A stretch of 45,501 nucleotides of DNA. Source: Oscillospiraceae bacterium (GTDB taxonomy: Bacteria; Bacillota; Clostridia; Oscillospirales; Acutalibacteraceae). Below the pieces are notes generated by a model, which did no database searches, had not been told where the DNA came from, and saw nothing but the letters and a program-made list of their open reading frames with translations. Location: positions 1 through 45,501 of the forward strand of contig CACZGD010000003.1 in assembly GCA_902780565.1 (NCBI GenBank), in the 5' to 3' direction. The position numbers and the translations under genes are program-made. Of the stretch, positions 31,329 to 38,863 are shown in pieces (positions within the stretch are counted from its first letter, which is position 1; every line of letters begins with the position of its first letter).

Positions 31329-32474
31329 TTATTTGGCTTTGCCGCTCCTTCGTCCGCGCCACCGTCTCCCGGCGATCAGCAGCCCCGCAAGCCCGAGGAC
31401 GGCGCCGCCGACAGCGGAGGCGACGCGGATATTGATGACCTGCCGGTCGTGGAAATGGCGCATAACGGGGCCGAGGCTCTCGCTTTTGAGCCCCAGCTCC
31501 TTGAAGCGGACCATGCGCGTGTCAACGCGGGCGGGGTCGTCCTCATACAGGGTGATCAGGCGCACGCCGCCGCTGCAGCCGTCCGTGTAGGGATAAAAGC
31601 CCGCCGTTTTGCACTGGCAGAGCAGAATGCCGTCCACCTCGCCCGCGAAGTCGTTCATGTGGTCGTGCCCGAACACGGCGGCCTTCACGTCGCCCGTCTC
31701 CTTCCACGCCTCGAAGATCCCGCTGTTCACGGCGGCGGCAGCCGGGTCCTCCCCAAGGTAGCCGATCGACCGGTCCTTCTGGATATATCGGCTCCCCTGC
31801 CGCCCGGCGAAGCCCTTGACCGACCACGGGAGCTCGTACCATTTCGCCTTTCTGAGCAGGCGGTATTCCTCCCGCACCGGGATGTGCATGAACCAGAGTG
31901 CAGGCAGCACCCTGCCGTCCGCGGCCTTGTTTTCGGCGGCGGTCCGCCTGTACCACGCCACCTGCTCCGGCTGCAGCCAGTCGTAGGGAGAGACGGCGGG
32001 GTCCGGGTACCCGCCGAGGCTGTCCGCCTGCCACAGCCGCCAGACGGGCTTTTCGCCCGCCGCGTCATACACCGGCACGCAGCAGTTGCCGCACCCGGGC
32101 AGGCCCGGGGTATCGTAGGTATACAGCCGGTCGTATTCCTCCCGGTAGAGCGCAAGCTGACGCGAAAGGGGCAGCTCGCATTCCCGGTCGTGATTGCCGA
32201 ACACCACGGCGTAAGGGATCTCCCGCTCCCGCAGCGGCGCGGTGATGCGCCGGATGAGAGCGCGCATACGCGCTTCGTCCCCGGATTTGCCCTGATCCCC
32301 GGCATAAACCGCCAGGTCGGGCCGCAACTTGTCCGCGGCGGCGGCAAGCAGCCGCATGGCGTCCGACGTCCGGCGCTGGGCGTCGATCGATTCGATCACG
32401 TCCGGCTCGTGCAGATCCCCGATCACCATGATTTTGAAGACCCCGTTATGAAAGCGCAGCTTTTCCTGTTCCAT
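31329..32474 (-). CDS. Membrane-anchored calcineurin-like metallophosphoesterase
   Basis: Protein of 381 residues with all calcineurin-fold motifs: GDLHE (Asp20, His22), YAGDQG, FGNHDRE, FMHIPV and FGHDHMND, so a two-metal phosphoesterase site is intact. A Cys-containing loop (GCGNCC) lies near residue 127. Unlike the phosphoesterase at 14768, it ends in a membrane helix (about 352-372) and a basic RRWRGRRSGKAK tail, while no N-terminal signal is present; this leaves the catalytic domain cytoplasmic and tethered by a C-terminal anchor, or of unknown topology. Substrate unknown. GGGAGCGGG precedes the start, and a near-perfect promoter lies upstream, divergent from the next operon. Confidence 0.88.
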   Translation of the reverse strand: MEQEKLRFHNGVFKIMVIGDLHEPDVIESIDAQRRTSDAMRLLAAAADKLRPDLAVYAGDQGKSGDEARMRALIRRITAPLREREIPYAVVFGNHDRECELPLSRQLALYREEYDRLYTYDTPGLPGCGNCCVPVYDAAGEKPVWRLWQADSLGGYPDPAVSPYDWLQPEQVAWYRRTAAENKAADGRVLPALWFMHIPVREEYRLLRKAKWYELPWSVKGFAGRQGSRYIQKDRSIGYLGEDPAAAAVNSGIFEAWKETGDVKAAVFGHDHMNDFAGEVDGILLCQCKTAGFYPYTDGCSGGVRLITLYEDDPARVDTRMVRFKELGLKSESLGPVMRHFHDRQVINIRVASAVGGAVLGLAGLLIAGRRWRGRRSGKAK

Positions 32475-32497
32475 CGTTCCCGCTCCCTTCCGCCGCT

Positions 32498-32527
32498 ATT
32501 ATACAAAACCCGGAAAAGGCGTGTCAA
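32498..32527 (-). promoter_or_regulatory. Near-consensus promoter of the anchored phosphoesterase gene
   Basis: Minus strand TTGACA (32527-32522), an 18-base spacer, TATAAT (32503-32498): both hexamers are perfect. About 24 bases separate it from the ATG. Confidence 0.85.
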
Positions 32528-32575
32528 GTCCTTTTGAAAAATCCCGGAATTCCCCGTCCTGCCGTCCGTTTGCGC

Positions 32576-32604
32576 TTGACTTTCCCCCGGCGCTATGGTA
32601 AAAT
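32576..32604 (+). promoter_or_regulatory. Sigma-A promoter of the 32656-36557 operon
   Basis: TTGACT (32576-32581), a 17-base spacer, TAAAAT (32599-32604), about 50 bases upstream of the small Cys protein. It is back to back with the phosphoesterase promoter. Confidence 0.8.
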
Positions 32605-32655
32605 AAATTAACGGACAGGCCCCTGTCCGTATCTTTGTTTTAAAAGGTGATCCCC

Positions 32656-32829
32656 ATGGCGGACAATCCGTGTGAAATGTGTCTGTACTACGCATACGAC
32701 GACGAATACGACGAGGACGTGTGCACCGTCAGCCTCGATATGGACGAATACGAGCACCTCGTCTCCGGCGGCGCCTGCCCGTTCTTCCGCCCCGGGGATG
32801 AATATACCATTGTCAGAAAACAGAACTGA
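32656..32829 (+). CDS. Small four-Cys acidic protein (DUF6472-like)
   Basis: Protein of 57 residues; the start at 32656 has AAAAGGTGA six bases upstream. It has CEMC near the N-terminus and two further Cys (VCTVSLDMDEYEHL and GACPFF), spaced as for a small zinc or metal site, in a very acidic context (YDDEYDEDV). It ends in the conserved GDEYTIVRKQ. This matches a short Clostridia family I believe is annotated DUF6472; function unknown. It is first in an operon, 20 bases before the FAD-dependent dehydrogenase. Confidence 0.85.
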   Translation: MADNPCEMCLYYAYDDEYDEDVCTVSLDMDEYEHLVSGGACPFFRPGDEYTIVRKQN

Positions 32830-32849
32830 ACGACAAAAAGGAGAACACC

Positions 32850-34250
32850 ATGCATACCGATATTCTCATCGTCGGCGCGGGACCGGCGGGTATTTTCACG
32901 GCGCTGGAGCTGCTGAAAAAGGGCAGCAAAAAGCACATCCTGATCCTCGAAAAAGGCAAGGCGGTGGAAAACCGCCGCTGCCCGAAGCAGAAGACGCAGG
33001 TCTGCGTCAACTGCAAGCCGAGCTGCCACATCACGACCGGATTTTCCGGCGCGGGCGCGTTTTCGGACGGCAAGCTGAGCCTTTCCTATGAGGTCGGCGG
33101 CGACCTGCCAAGCCTGATCGGCGAGAACTTCGCGCAGGAGCTGATCGATTATACCGATTCCGTATACCTCGAATTCGGCGCGGACACGCACATCGAGGGG
33201 CTGGAGGACACCGAGGAGAAAAAGGACATCCGCAAACGCGCGATCCGCGCGGGGCTGAAGCTCGTGGACTGCCCGATCCGGCACCTTGGCACCGAAAAGG
33301 CGCAGCAGTTGTATTACGATATCGAGCAGTACCTGCTGAACCACGGTGTGGAGATCCTGTTCGAGACCGAATGCGCGACCCTGCTGCTGGACGACGAAAA
33401 CGGACGCTGCCTCGGCGTGCGGGCGACCAAAAAGAACGAAGAACTGGAGATCACCGCCGACGCGACCATCATCGCCACCGGGCGGCGCGGCGCGGACTGG
33501 CTGGAAAAGCTGTGCGCCAAATATAACATTGCGCATTCGCCCGGCACCGTGGACATCGGCGTGCGGGTCGAGGTCCGCAACGAGATCATGGAGAAGGTCA
33601 ACAAGACCCTGTATGAATCCAAGCTCATCGGCTACCCCAAGCCCTTCAAAAACAAGGTGCGCACCTTCTGCCAGAACCCCGGCGGCTTCGTGAGTCAGGA
33701 GAATTACGACAACGAGCTTGCGGTCGTGAACGGGCATTCCTATAAGGAGCTGAAGTCCGACAACACGAATCTGGCGATCCTGTGCTCCCACAACTTTTCC
33801 GTCCCCTTCAACCAGCCCATCGAATACGCGCAGAAGGTCGGCGAGCTGACCAATATGCTGGGCGCCGGGCACATCCTCGTGCAGCGCTTCGGCGATATCC
33901 TCGACGGCAAGCGCACCTGGCAGAAGGAGCTGAACCGCTCCAACCTCAAGCCTACCCTGCCGGACGCCGTGGCGGGCGACATCACCGCCGCCATGCCCTA
34001 CCGCGCCATGATCAACATCATCAATTTCATCCAGGCGATGGACGAGGTGGTGCCGGGCTTCGCCTCCGCCGAGACCCTGCTTTATTCCCCCGAGCTTAAA
34101 TTCTATTCCAACCGCATCAAGATGGACGCGAATCTGCGCACGAACGTGCAGGGTCTGTATTGCCTCGGCGATTCCTCCGGCTGGACCCGCGGCCTGATGA
34201 TGGCGTCCGTGATGGGCGTGCTGATGGGAAGACTGCTGGCGGACGAGTAA
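32850..34250 (+). CDS. FAD-dependent dehydrogenase (COG2509 type)
   Basis: Flavoprotein of 466 residues. The N-terminal Rossmann motif GAGPAG (9-14) ends with an acidic ILEKG strand for FAD ribose binding; IIATGRRGADW is the second nucleotide-contact segment, and the C-terminal LYCLGDSSGWTRGLMMASVMG closes the FAD site. It resembles the uncharacterised FAD-dependent dehydrogenases of COG2509, which are distant from GidA/HI0933. Four Cys cluster after the first strand (Cys44, 52, 55, 59: RRCPKQ, VCVNCKPSC), ahead of GFSGAGAFSDGKLSLS, suggesting a metal or Fe-S site or redox Cys. Soluble, with no membrane helix. AAAAAGGAG precedes the ATG. Substrate unknown. Confidence 0.9.
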   Translation: MHTDILIVGAGPAGIFTALELLKKGSKKHILILEKGKAVENRRCPKQKTQVCVNCKPSCHITTGFSGAGAFSDGKLSLSYEVGGDLPSLIGENFAQELIDYTDSVYLEFGADTHIEGLEDTEEKKDIRKRAIRAGLKLVDCPIRHLGTEKAQQLYYDIEQYLLNHGVEILFETECATLLLDDENGRCLGVRATKKNEELEITADATIIATGRRGADWLEKLCAKYNIAHSPGTVDIGVRVEVRNEIMEKVNKTLYESKLIGYPKPFKNKVRTFCQNPGGFVSQENYDNELAVVNGHSYKELKSDNTNLAILCSHNFSVPFNQPIEYAQKVGELTNMLGAGHILVQRFGDILDGKRTWQKELNRSNLKPTLPDAVAGDITAAMPYRAMINIINFIQAMDEVVPGFASAETLLYSPELKFYSNRIKMDANLRTNVQGLYCLGDSSGWTRGLMMASVMGVLMGRLLADE

Positions 34251-34315
34251 GCCGCAAGCTTTTATCATCAGGGAAGCCCCCCTGCCGGTCGTCTCAAAAA
34301 GAAAGGAGCCCCCTC

Positions 34316-35401
34316 ATGTTCATCTGCCCGAACTGCAAACGGCAGCTTGACAGCAATTTCGACTACTGCCCCTACTGCGGGACCGCGATCGTACACAAGG
34401 AGACGGTCGTGGCGATCTGCCGCGTCTGCGGGGCGCTGCTGGATCCCGTGACGCATCAGTGCCCTGCTTGTGAAGCGCGGCGTCAGCAAAGGCTGACAGA
34501 GGAAGCAAAACGCGCAGAGGAAGCAAGACACGCAGAGGAAGCAAGACGCGCAGAGGAAGCAAGACGCGTTAACGCCTTCGATCCCGCTGCCGCGCGAGGC
34601 AGTCAAGCGCAGATCCCGGTCAACTTTGCAAATCCCGGCGCGGGGCCGAGCGTCTACGGCGGGAACCCGACGTACCCCAACGGGAACGGCGCGACGCAGG
34701 AAGTGACCTTTGTGGACCCCGGGACCGTAAAAAAACCAGAAAAGAAAAAAGGACTCGGCATCCTGCTCTCGCTGATCGTGATCGCCGTCTGCGCGGCGCT
34801 CGCTCTCGGGATCTTCTCCGCGCAGAACAAGAAGAACGTGCGCTTGCCGTCGTCCACGCAAAGAACGACCGAACGCCCGACCGAACCGACCACAAAGGAA
34901 CCGGAACCCACAACAAAAAAACCGGAGCCCACCACCAAAAAGCCCGAGCCCACCACAAAGCCCGCCCCGAAGGAGAAGACCTTCACGGTGGAAAACTTTC
35001 ACATTACGCTGACGGACGACTTTACGATGAAGGATATCGACGCAGGCGACGACGACACGTATCTGAAACGGATCTCAAACGCGCATGTGGATATCTCCGT
35101 ACGTCTGCGCCGTTTCGGAGAGCATGGCTGGACCGCCTCGTATTCCGCAATTCAGTTTGCCAACGCATTTTCCTACGGGGAAGGCACCTCTTTTGAAAAA
35201 TATATCTCCTATGAAGGCGACCTGCTGTATTTGATCCGGCGATATGACAGCCCGACCGGTGGATACAGCAAAAAATCCCTGGACGTTTACTACAAAGCCC
35301 GGAACGGTTTCTGGTTCCTGGACATTGTCGCCGACCCCGACTACTTCGACGCGCATCTGGACGAGCTGAAGGCGTTCGCGCGCACCGTGACCTTCGACTG
35401 A
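34316..35401 (+). CDS. Zinc-ribbon / membrane helix / ectodomain protein 1
   Basis: Protein of 361 residues; AAAGGAG supports the start at 34316. Two zinc ribbons open it: Cys4/7/18/21 and Cys35/38/49/52 (VVAICRVCGALLDP). Next is a coil built from four 18-bp DNA repeats (34499-34570; EEARRA units), a membrane helix (about 147-167), a PTTKKPEPTTKKPEP spacer, and an extracellular domain (about 222-361) with no named family. The last domain and the second ribbon match the next gene product (FHITLTD, then ARNGFWFLDI against ASDGFWFLDI). Zinc ribbons at the cytoplasmic end of single-pass proteins are common in Clostridia; whether they bind zinc or partner proteins is not known to me. Confidence 0.82.
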   Translation: MFICPNCKRQLDSNFDYCPYCGTAIVHKETVVAICRVCGALLDPVTHQCPACEARRQQRLTEEAKRAEEARHAEEARRAEEARRVNAFDPAAARGSQAQIPVNFANPGAGPSVYGGNPTYPNGNGATQEVTFVDPGTVKKPEKKKGLGILLSLIVIAVCAALALGIFSAQNKKNVRLPSSTQRTTERPTEPTTKEPEPTTKKPEPTTKKPEPTTKPAPKEKTFTVENFHITLTDDFTMKDIDAGDDDTYLKRISNAHVDISVRLRRFGEHGWTASYSAIQFANAFSYGEGTSFEKYISYEGDLLYLIRRYDSPTGGYSKKSLDVYYKARNGFWFLDIVADPDYFDAHLDELKAFARTVTFD

Positions 35402-35420
35402 TCAAAAAAGGAGCGCCGCC

Positions 35421-36557
35421 ATGCAAACCTGCCCAGTCTGCAAACAGAATATTCCGGACGGCGTTTCCGTTTGCCCGGCGTGCCGAACGCCGCTTGCCGA
35501 TACGCCGGTCGTGGCGCTGTGCCGCGTTTGCGGCGGGCCGCTGGACCCCACGACCCATCGCTGCCCCCGCTGTGAGGCAGGGAAAAACGCCGCGCCTGCC
35601 GTTCCGGTTCCCGGTCCCGGCGACGCGAACGTCGTGGCGCTGTGCCGCGTCTGCGGCAGTCCGCTGGACCCCGAAACCCACGTCTGCCCGGTTTGCGGCG
35701 GGCGCGGGACGGCTAAGAAAAAGACCTCGACGCGACAGACGCCCCCGGAGAACGGCGGGAACACCCCGCCGAAACGCGTTCAGACGCAGCCGAACGGTCC
35801 CGTACCCGGACCGACCGCCCCGGGAGCTCCCGCGCAGCCGCGGCGCGGTTCCACGCGGCAGCCGGTTCCTCCGCAGCCGCCGGTCGCCCGCCCGGCGCGA
35901 AAAAAATCGCCGGTCCCCCTGTATGCGACCCTTGCCGTTGTGATCATTCTGGCGCTTGCGGTCGGCGTCTATTTCGCCGTGCGCGGCAGCTCGGAAACAG
36001 ACGGCGGCGACGTGCCGCAGACGGCGGCAACCGCGGCGACGCACGCCCCCGAAACGGCGGCGACCGCGCAGACAGCAGCCCCGCAGGAGACGGAGGAAGC
36101 CACGACCGCGACGCCGCAGCCGCAGGACTTCGGCTACGGACGGTTCCACATCACGCTGACCGACGCGTTCGTCTCCGAAATGACCGAGCCCGGCGCGGAC
36201 GGCACGCACCTGATGGAGATTTACACCGGCGCGAAATCGCGTCCCGACGTGCGCATCATGGTGCGCTGCAATTTCTTCGGCGCGAACGGCTGGGAGCAGA
36301 GCGACGACCTCGGCGAATTCGCCGCGGAGCTGACCTCCGCCGACGGCTACACCGTGGATAACCGCGTGACCCGCGCGGACGGCTCCATCCTCTATTATCT
36401 GACCTACACGGACGGCGCCTATACCGAAAAGCTGCTGCTGCCGTTTTATAAGGCCTCGGACGGCTTCTGGTTCCTGGATATCCAGACCTCCGCCGCCTAT
36501 TACAGCGAACACGAGAGTGAATTGCTGCAATACGTCAACAGCATCCGCTTTGATTGA
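35421..36557 (+). CDS. Zinc-ribbon / membrane helix / ectodomain protein 2
   Basis: Paralogue of the preceding protein (378 residues, 19 bases downstream, GGAGCG before the ATG). It has three zinc ribbons (Cys4/7/18/21, 34/37/48/51, 75/78/89/92); the second and third are near duplicates (VVALCRVCG[GS]PLDP). A proline-rich linker, a membrane helix (about 167-187), an Ala/Thr/Glu-rich spacer and an ectodomain (about 240-378) follow, with FHITLTDAF, VRIMVRCNFFGANGW and DGFWFLDIQTSAAYYSEHE. It is the last gene of the operon; a terminator follows 13 bases later. Function unknown. The fold of the ectodomain is conserved between the two while the stalk is not. Confidence 0.82.
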   Translation: MQTCPVCKQNIPDGVSVCPACRTPLADTPVVALCRVCGGPLDPTTHRCPRCEAGKNAAPAVPVPGPGDANVVALCRVCGSPLDPETHVCPVCGGRGTAKKKTSTRQTPPENGGNTPPKRVQTQPNGPVPGPTAPGAPAQPRRGSTRQPVPPQPPVARPARKKSPVPLYATLAVVIILALAVGVYFAVRGSSETDGGDVPQTAATAATHAPETAATAQTAAPQETEEATTATPQPQDFGYGRFHITLTDAFVSEMTEPGADGTHLMEIYTGAKSRPDVRIMVRCNFFGANGWEQSDDLGEFAAELTSADGYTVDNRVTRADGSILYYLTYTDGAYTEKLLLPFYKASDGFWFLDIQTSAAYYSEHESELLQYVNSIRFD

Positions 36558-36570
36558 GCGACATGAAACG

Positions 36571-36604
36571 ACCGCGATCCCGAGGGATCGCGGTCCGATT
36601 TTTT
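36571..36604 (+). terminator. Rho-independent terminator of the zinc-ribbon operon
   Basis: ACCGCGATCC-CGAG-GGATCGCGGT, a perfect 10-bp stem, then CCGATTTTTT. It lies in the 59-base gap between two convergent genes. Confidence 0.92.
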
Positions 36605-36616
36605 ATTTACAGGCTG

Positions 36617-38641
36617 TTATTCCGTGACGAGCGTTGTGGTCTCGGCGCTGCCGGAGACCGGCTCGGTGGTCGCGGTGGCGGCTTCCATTTCCGCCTTATA
36701 GTCCGCGATCTGCTGATTGATGACCGCAAGGCCCGCGTTTGCCGCGACGGCAAGCGCCTCGGTGCGTTCGCCCTTGCCGGTATATTCCGCCTGCAGCGCG
36801 GCGGCGTGCTCCTGCGCGGCCTGGGCAAGCAGCGCGGTCGCCCATTCGGGCTGATCGGCGGTACCGCTGAAATACATAATATGCCAGCCGAAGGAGGTCA
36901 TGACCATATCGGTATCGCCGGGCTTGCGAATAAGATCGAAGCACCAGTCGTTGAAGGGCTTGACCATCTGCCCCTTGGTGACGTTCTCATACAGGCCGCC
37001 GTTGGACGAGGAGCCGGGGTCCTGAGACTTTTCGTTCGCCAACGCGGCGAACGCGTCCTCGGTCTTTGCGCCCGCGAGATATTCGTCATAGATCGCCTTC
37101 GCCTGCTCATAGGCCTCCAGCACGACCCAACCGGCGACGGAGGTCCCCTCGTTCGAGACCTCGGTCCCGTCGGAGGCTGTCAGCGTTTCGGTCTTTTCGT
37201 AAGCGGTCGGCTGCCCTTCCTCGGCAGCCTGCGCGACGGAATCGAAGGTCACAAGGATGTGCCGCACGCTGACGGGCGCCTGATCCTCCCGGTACGCGGG
37301 CTTCGTGAGCATGACGACGAAGAAATAGCCGTCCCCGTCGATGAAGGTGGTATCGCCCGCCTTGCGGCTGCCGTCAAACAGCCACTCGGCAAGCGCCCCG
37401 TCGATATTGCCGCTGACGTAGCTGTAGGTCATGCCGGAGAACAGGGTGGCGCTCTCATCGGCAAACTGCTCGCGGTCCTCCTCCGAAAGATTTTCATACA
37501 CGGTCTTCGTGAAGGTCTCTTCGTCTTTAAGCTCGCTGAGGATTTTTTCCATCCGGGTGCGGTTTTCGGCGTCCGCCTCGTCCTCGCCGGTCTTGGCAAG
37601 GTAGCCCATGCGGAATTCGATCTTCAGATAGTCGCGGTTATCCTCCAGCGCCGCGTACAGCGCCTCGGCGTCCAGCGTTTTGGCGTATTCCTCGCTCGCG
37701 TAGGCCTTGCCTTTTTCCGCCAGCATGGAGGCCTCCAGATACGTGCGCACGGTCTGCTCGGTCACGCCGGGGCAGAAGTTCTTCGCCAGAAACTCCTCCA
37801 GCGTCTGCCCCTCGCCCTCGGCGCTGTCCTTGAGGTTCGTGACGATCTCCTCCAGCTCCGCGCGGTCGGCGTCGTCCAGCGTCAGCCCCTGCGCCTTCGC
37901 GATCTGATCGTAATAAGCGGTCTGCTCCAGCGCGGCCACGGTCTGCTCCGTGAACAGCGTGTGATAAGTGACGGTATCCCCGTTTTCATCCGTGGTGGTC
38001 TGCTCGGCGGGGTCCTTCATGGAATCGTAAACGGTGGGCTGGCCGTACATGCTCATATAATAGGCCTCCTGCGCGGCGCTGTTCGCCACGGAGGAATACA
38101 GAAGCGAGAAGAACGCGCCGTCAAATTCCTCGCCGTAGGCCTTCAGGACGGTCGCGGTGGGATCGTAGCCCTCCGGCATTTCGGCGGCGCTTGAGTCGGA
38201 TCCCTCCCGGGTCTGGACGCCCTTGATGGCGTCCGTGAGCGACGACACGCCCGGGATGCGCACGATGTTATACCACGACAGCGCGAACAGCACGCCGCAG
38301 ATCACCGCCAGCGCGACGATCACAAGGACGATCACCGTTCCGACGCCGAGCTTTTTCGGCTTGTCGGGGTCTTCGGGCGCGAGGACGACAAAGTCAGACG
38401 CGTCAGTCTGCGCATCGACCGGCGCGTCGGGGGCTTCCGGCTGCGGCGCTTCCGCGGCGGGATCCAAAGGCGCGGTCTCCTCCGTCCCCTCGGCTGCTTC
38501 TGTCGTTTCTGTCGTTTCTGTCGTTTCGGTTTTCTCGGCTTCTTCGGCGTTCTTCAGATCGTCGGACGTCAGGATCTGCCCGCAGTTCGGGCAAATGATC
38601 GCGTCCGCAGGGATCTCGGCGCCGCATTTGGCACAGGTCAT
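36617..38641 (-). CDS. Zinc-ribbon-anchored parvulin-type (PpiC) foldase, large
   Basis: Protein of 674 residues: one N-terminal zinc ribbon (Cys3/6/17/20), an acidic TETTETTEAAEG linker, a membrane helix (about 100-122), a SurA/PrsA-like helical chaperone region, and a parvulin domain (about 455-595) with RHILVTF, SQDPGSSSNGGLYENV, KGQMVKPFNDW and SFGWHIMYF. Parvulins accelerate cis-trans isomerisation of prolyl bonds and help exported proteins fold. Typical PrsA is a lipoprotein; here the anchor is an internal helix with a zinc ribbon on the cytoplasmic side. The C-terminus is Thr/Ala-rich. AGGAGG is 7-8 bases before the ATG. A smaller relative is divergently encoded at 38864. Confidence 0.88.
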   Translation of the reverse strand: MTCAKCGAEIPADAIICPNCGQILTSDDLKNAEEAEKTETTETTETTEAAEGTEETAPLDPAAEAPQPEAPDAPVDAQTDASDFVVLAPEDPDKPKKLGVGTVIVLVIVALAVICGVLFALSWYNIVRIPGVSSLTDAIKGVQTREGSDSSAAEMPEGYDPTATVLKAYGEEFDGAFFSLLYSSVANSAAQEAYYMSMYGQPTVYDSMKDPAEQTTTDENGDTVTYHTLFTEQTVAALEQTAYYDQIAKAQGLTLDDADRAELEEIVTNLKDSAEGEGQTLEEFLAKNFCPGVTEQTVRTYLEASMLAEKGKAYASEEYAKTLDAEALYAALEDNRDYLKIEFRMGYLAKTGEDEADAENRTRMEKILSELKDEETFTKTVYENLSEEDREQFADESATLFSGMTYSYVSGNIDGALAEWLFDGSRKAGDTTFIDGDGYFFVVMLTKPAYREDQAPVSVRHILVTFDSVAQAAEEGQPTAYEKTETLTASDGTEVSNEGTSVAGWVVLEAYEQAKAIYDEYLAGAKTEDAFAALANEKSQDPGSSSNGGLYENVTKGQMVKPFNDWCFDLIRKPGDTDMVMTSFGWHIMYFSGTADQPEWATALLAQAAQEHAAALQAEYTGKGERTEALAVAANAGLAVINQQIADYKAEMEAATATTEPVSGSAETTTLVTE

Positions 38642-38684
38642 ATTCTTTCCTCCTGAAATTCATTGCGTTTGACGGTTATAGTTT

Positions 38685-38713
38685 ATCATACCGCTTTTGG
38701 GGGAGAAATGCAA
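38685..38713 (-). promoter_or_regulatory. Promoter of the large zinc-ribbon foldase gene
   Basis: Minus strand TTGCAT (38713-38708), a 17-base spacer, TATGAT (38690-38685), about 44 bases before the ATG. Confidence 0.7.
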
Positions 38714-38720
38714 GCGCTTT

Positions 38721-38766
38721 TTTCCGCATCGTCCATTTTTTCCGCATTTCCGCATCGTCCATTTTT
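38721..38766. repeat. 20-bp direct repeat between two divergent foldase promoters
   Basis: TTTCCGCATCGTCCATTTTT occurs perfectly at 38721-38740 and 38747-38766 (period 26). It lies eight bases beyond the -35 of the minus-strand gene and 33 bases before the -35 of the plus-strand gene, where an activator or shared repressor could bind. Confidence 0.9.
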
Positions 38767-38799
38767 CGGCGAAGATTCGTGCGATTTCGCAGCAGCCTC

Positions 38800-38828
38800 T
38801 TGTAATATTCAGCAGATCATGTTAAACT
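38800..38828 (+). promoter_or_regulatory. Promoter of the small zinc-ribbon foldase gene
   Basis: TTGTAA (38800-38805), a 17-base spacer, TAAACT (38823-38828), about 35 bases before the ATG at 38864. Confidence 0.6.
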
Positions 38829-38863
38829 GAAAACAAACAAAAAAATAAGGAGCGCTCATTAGA

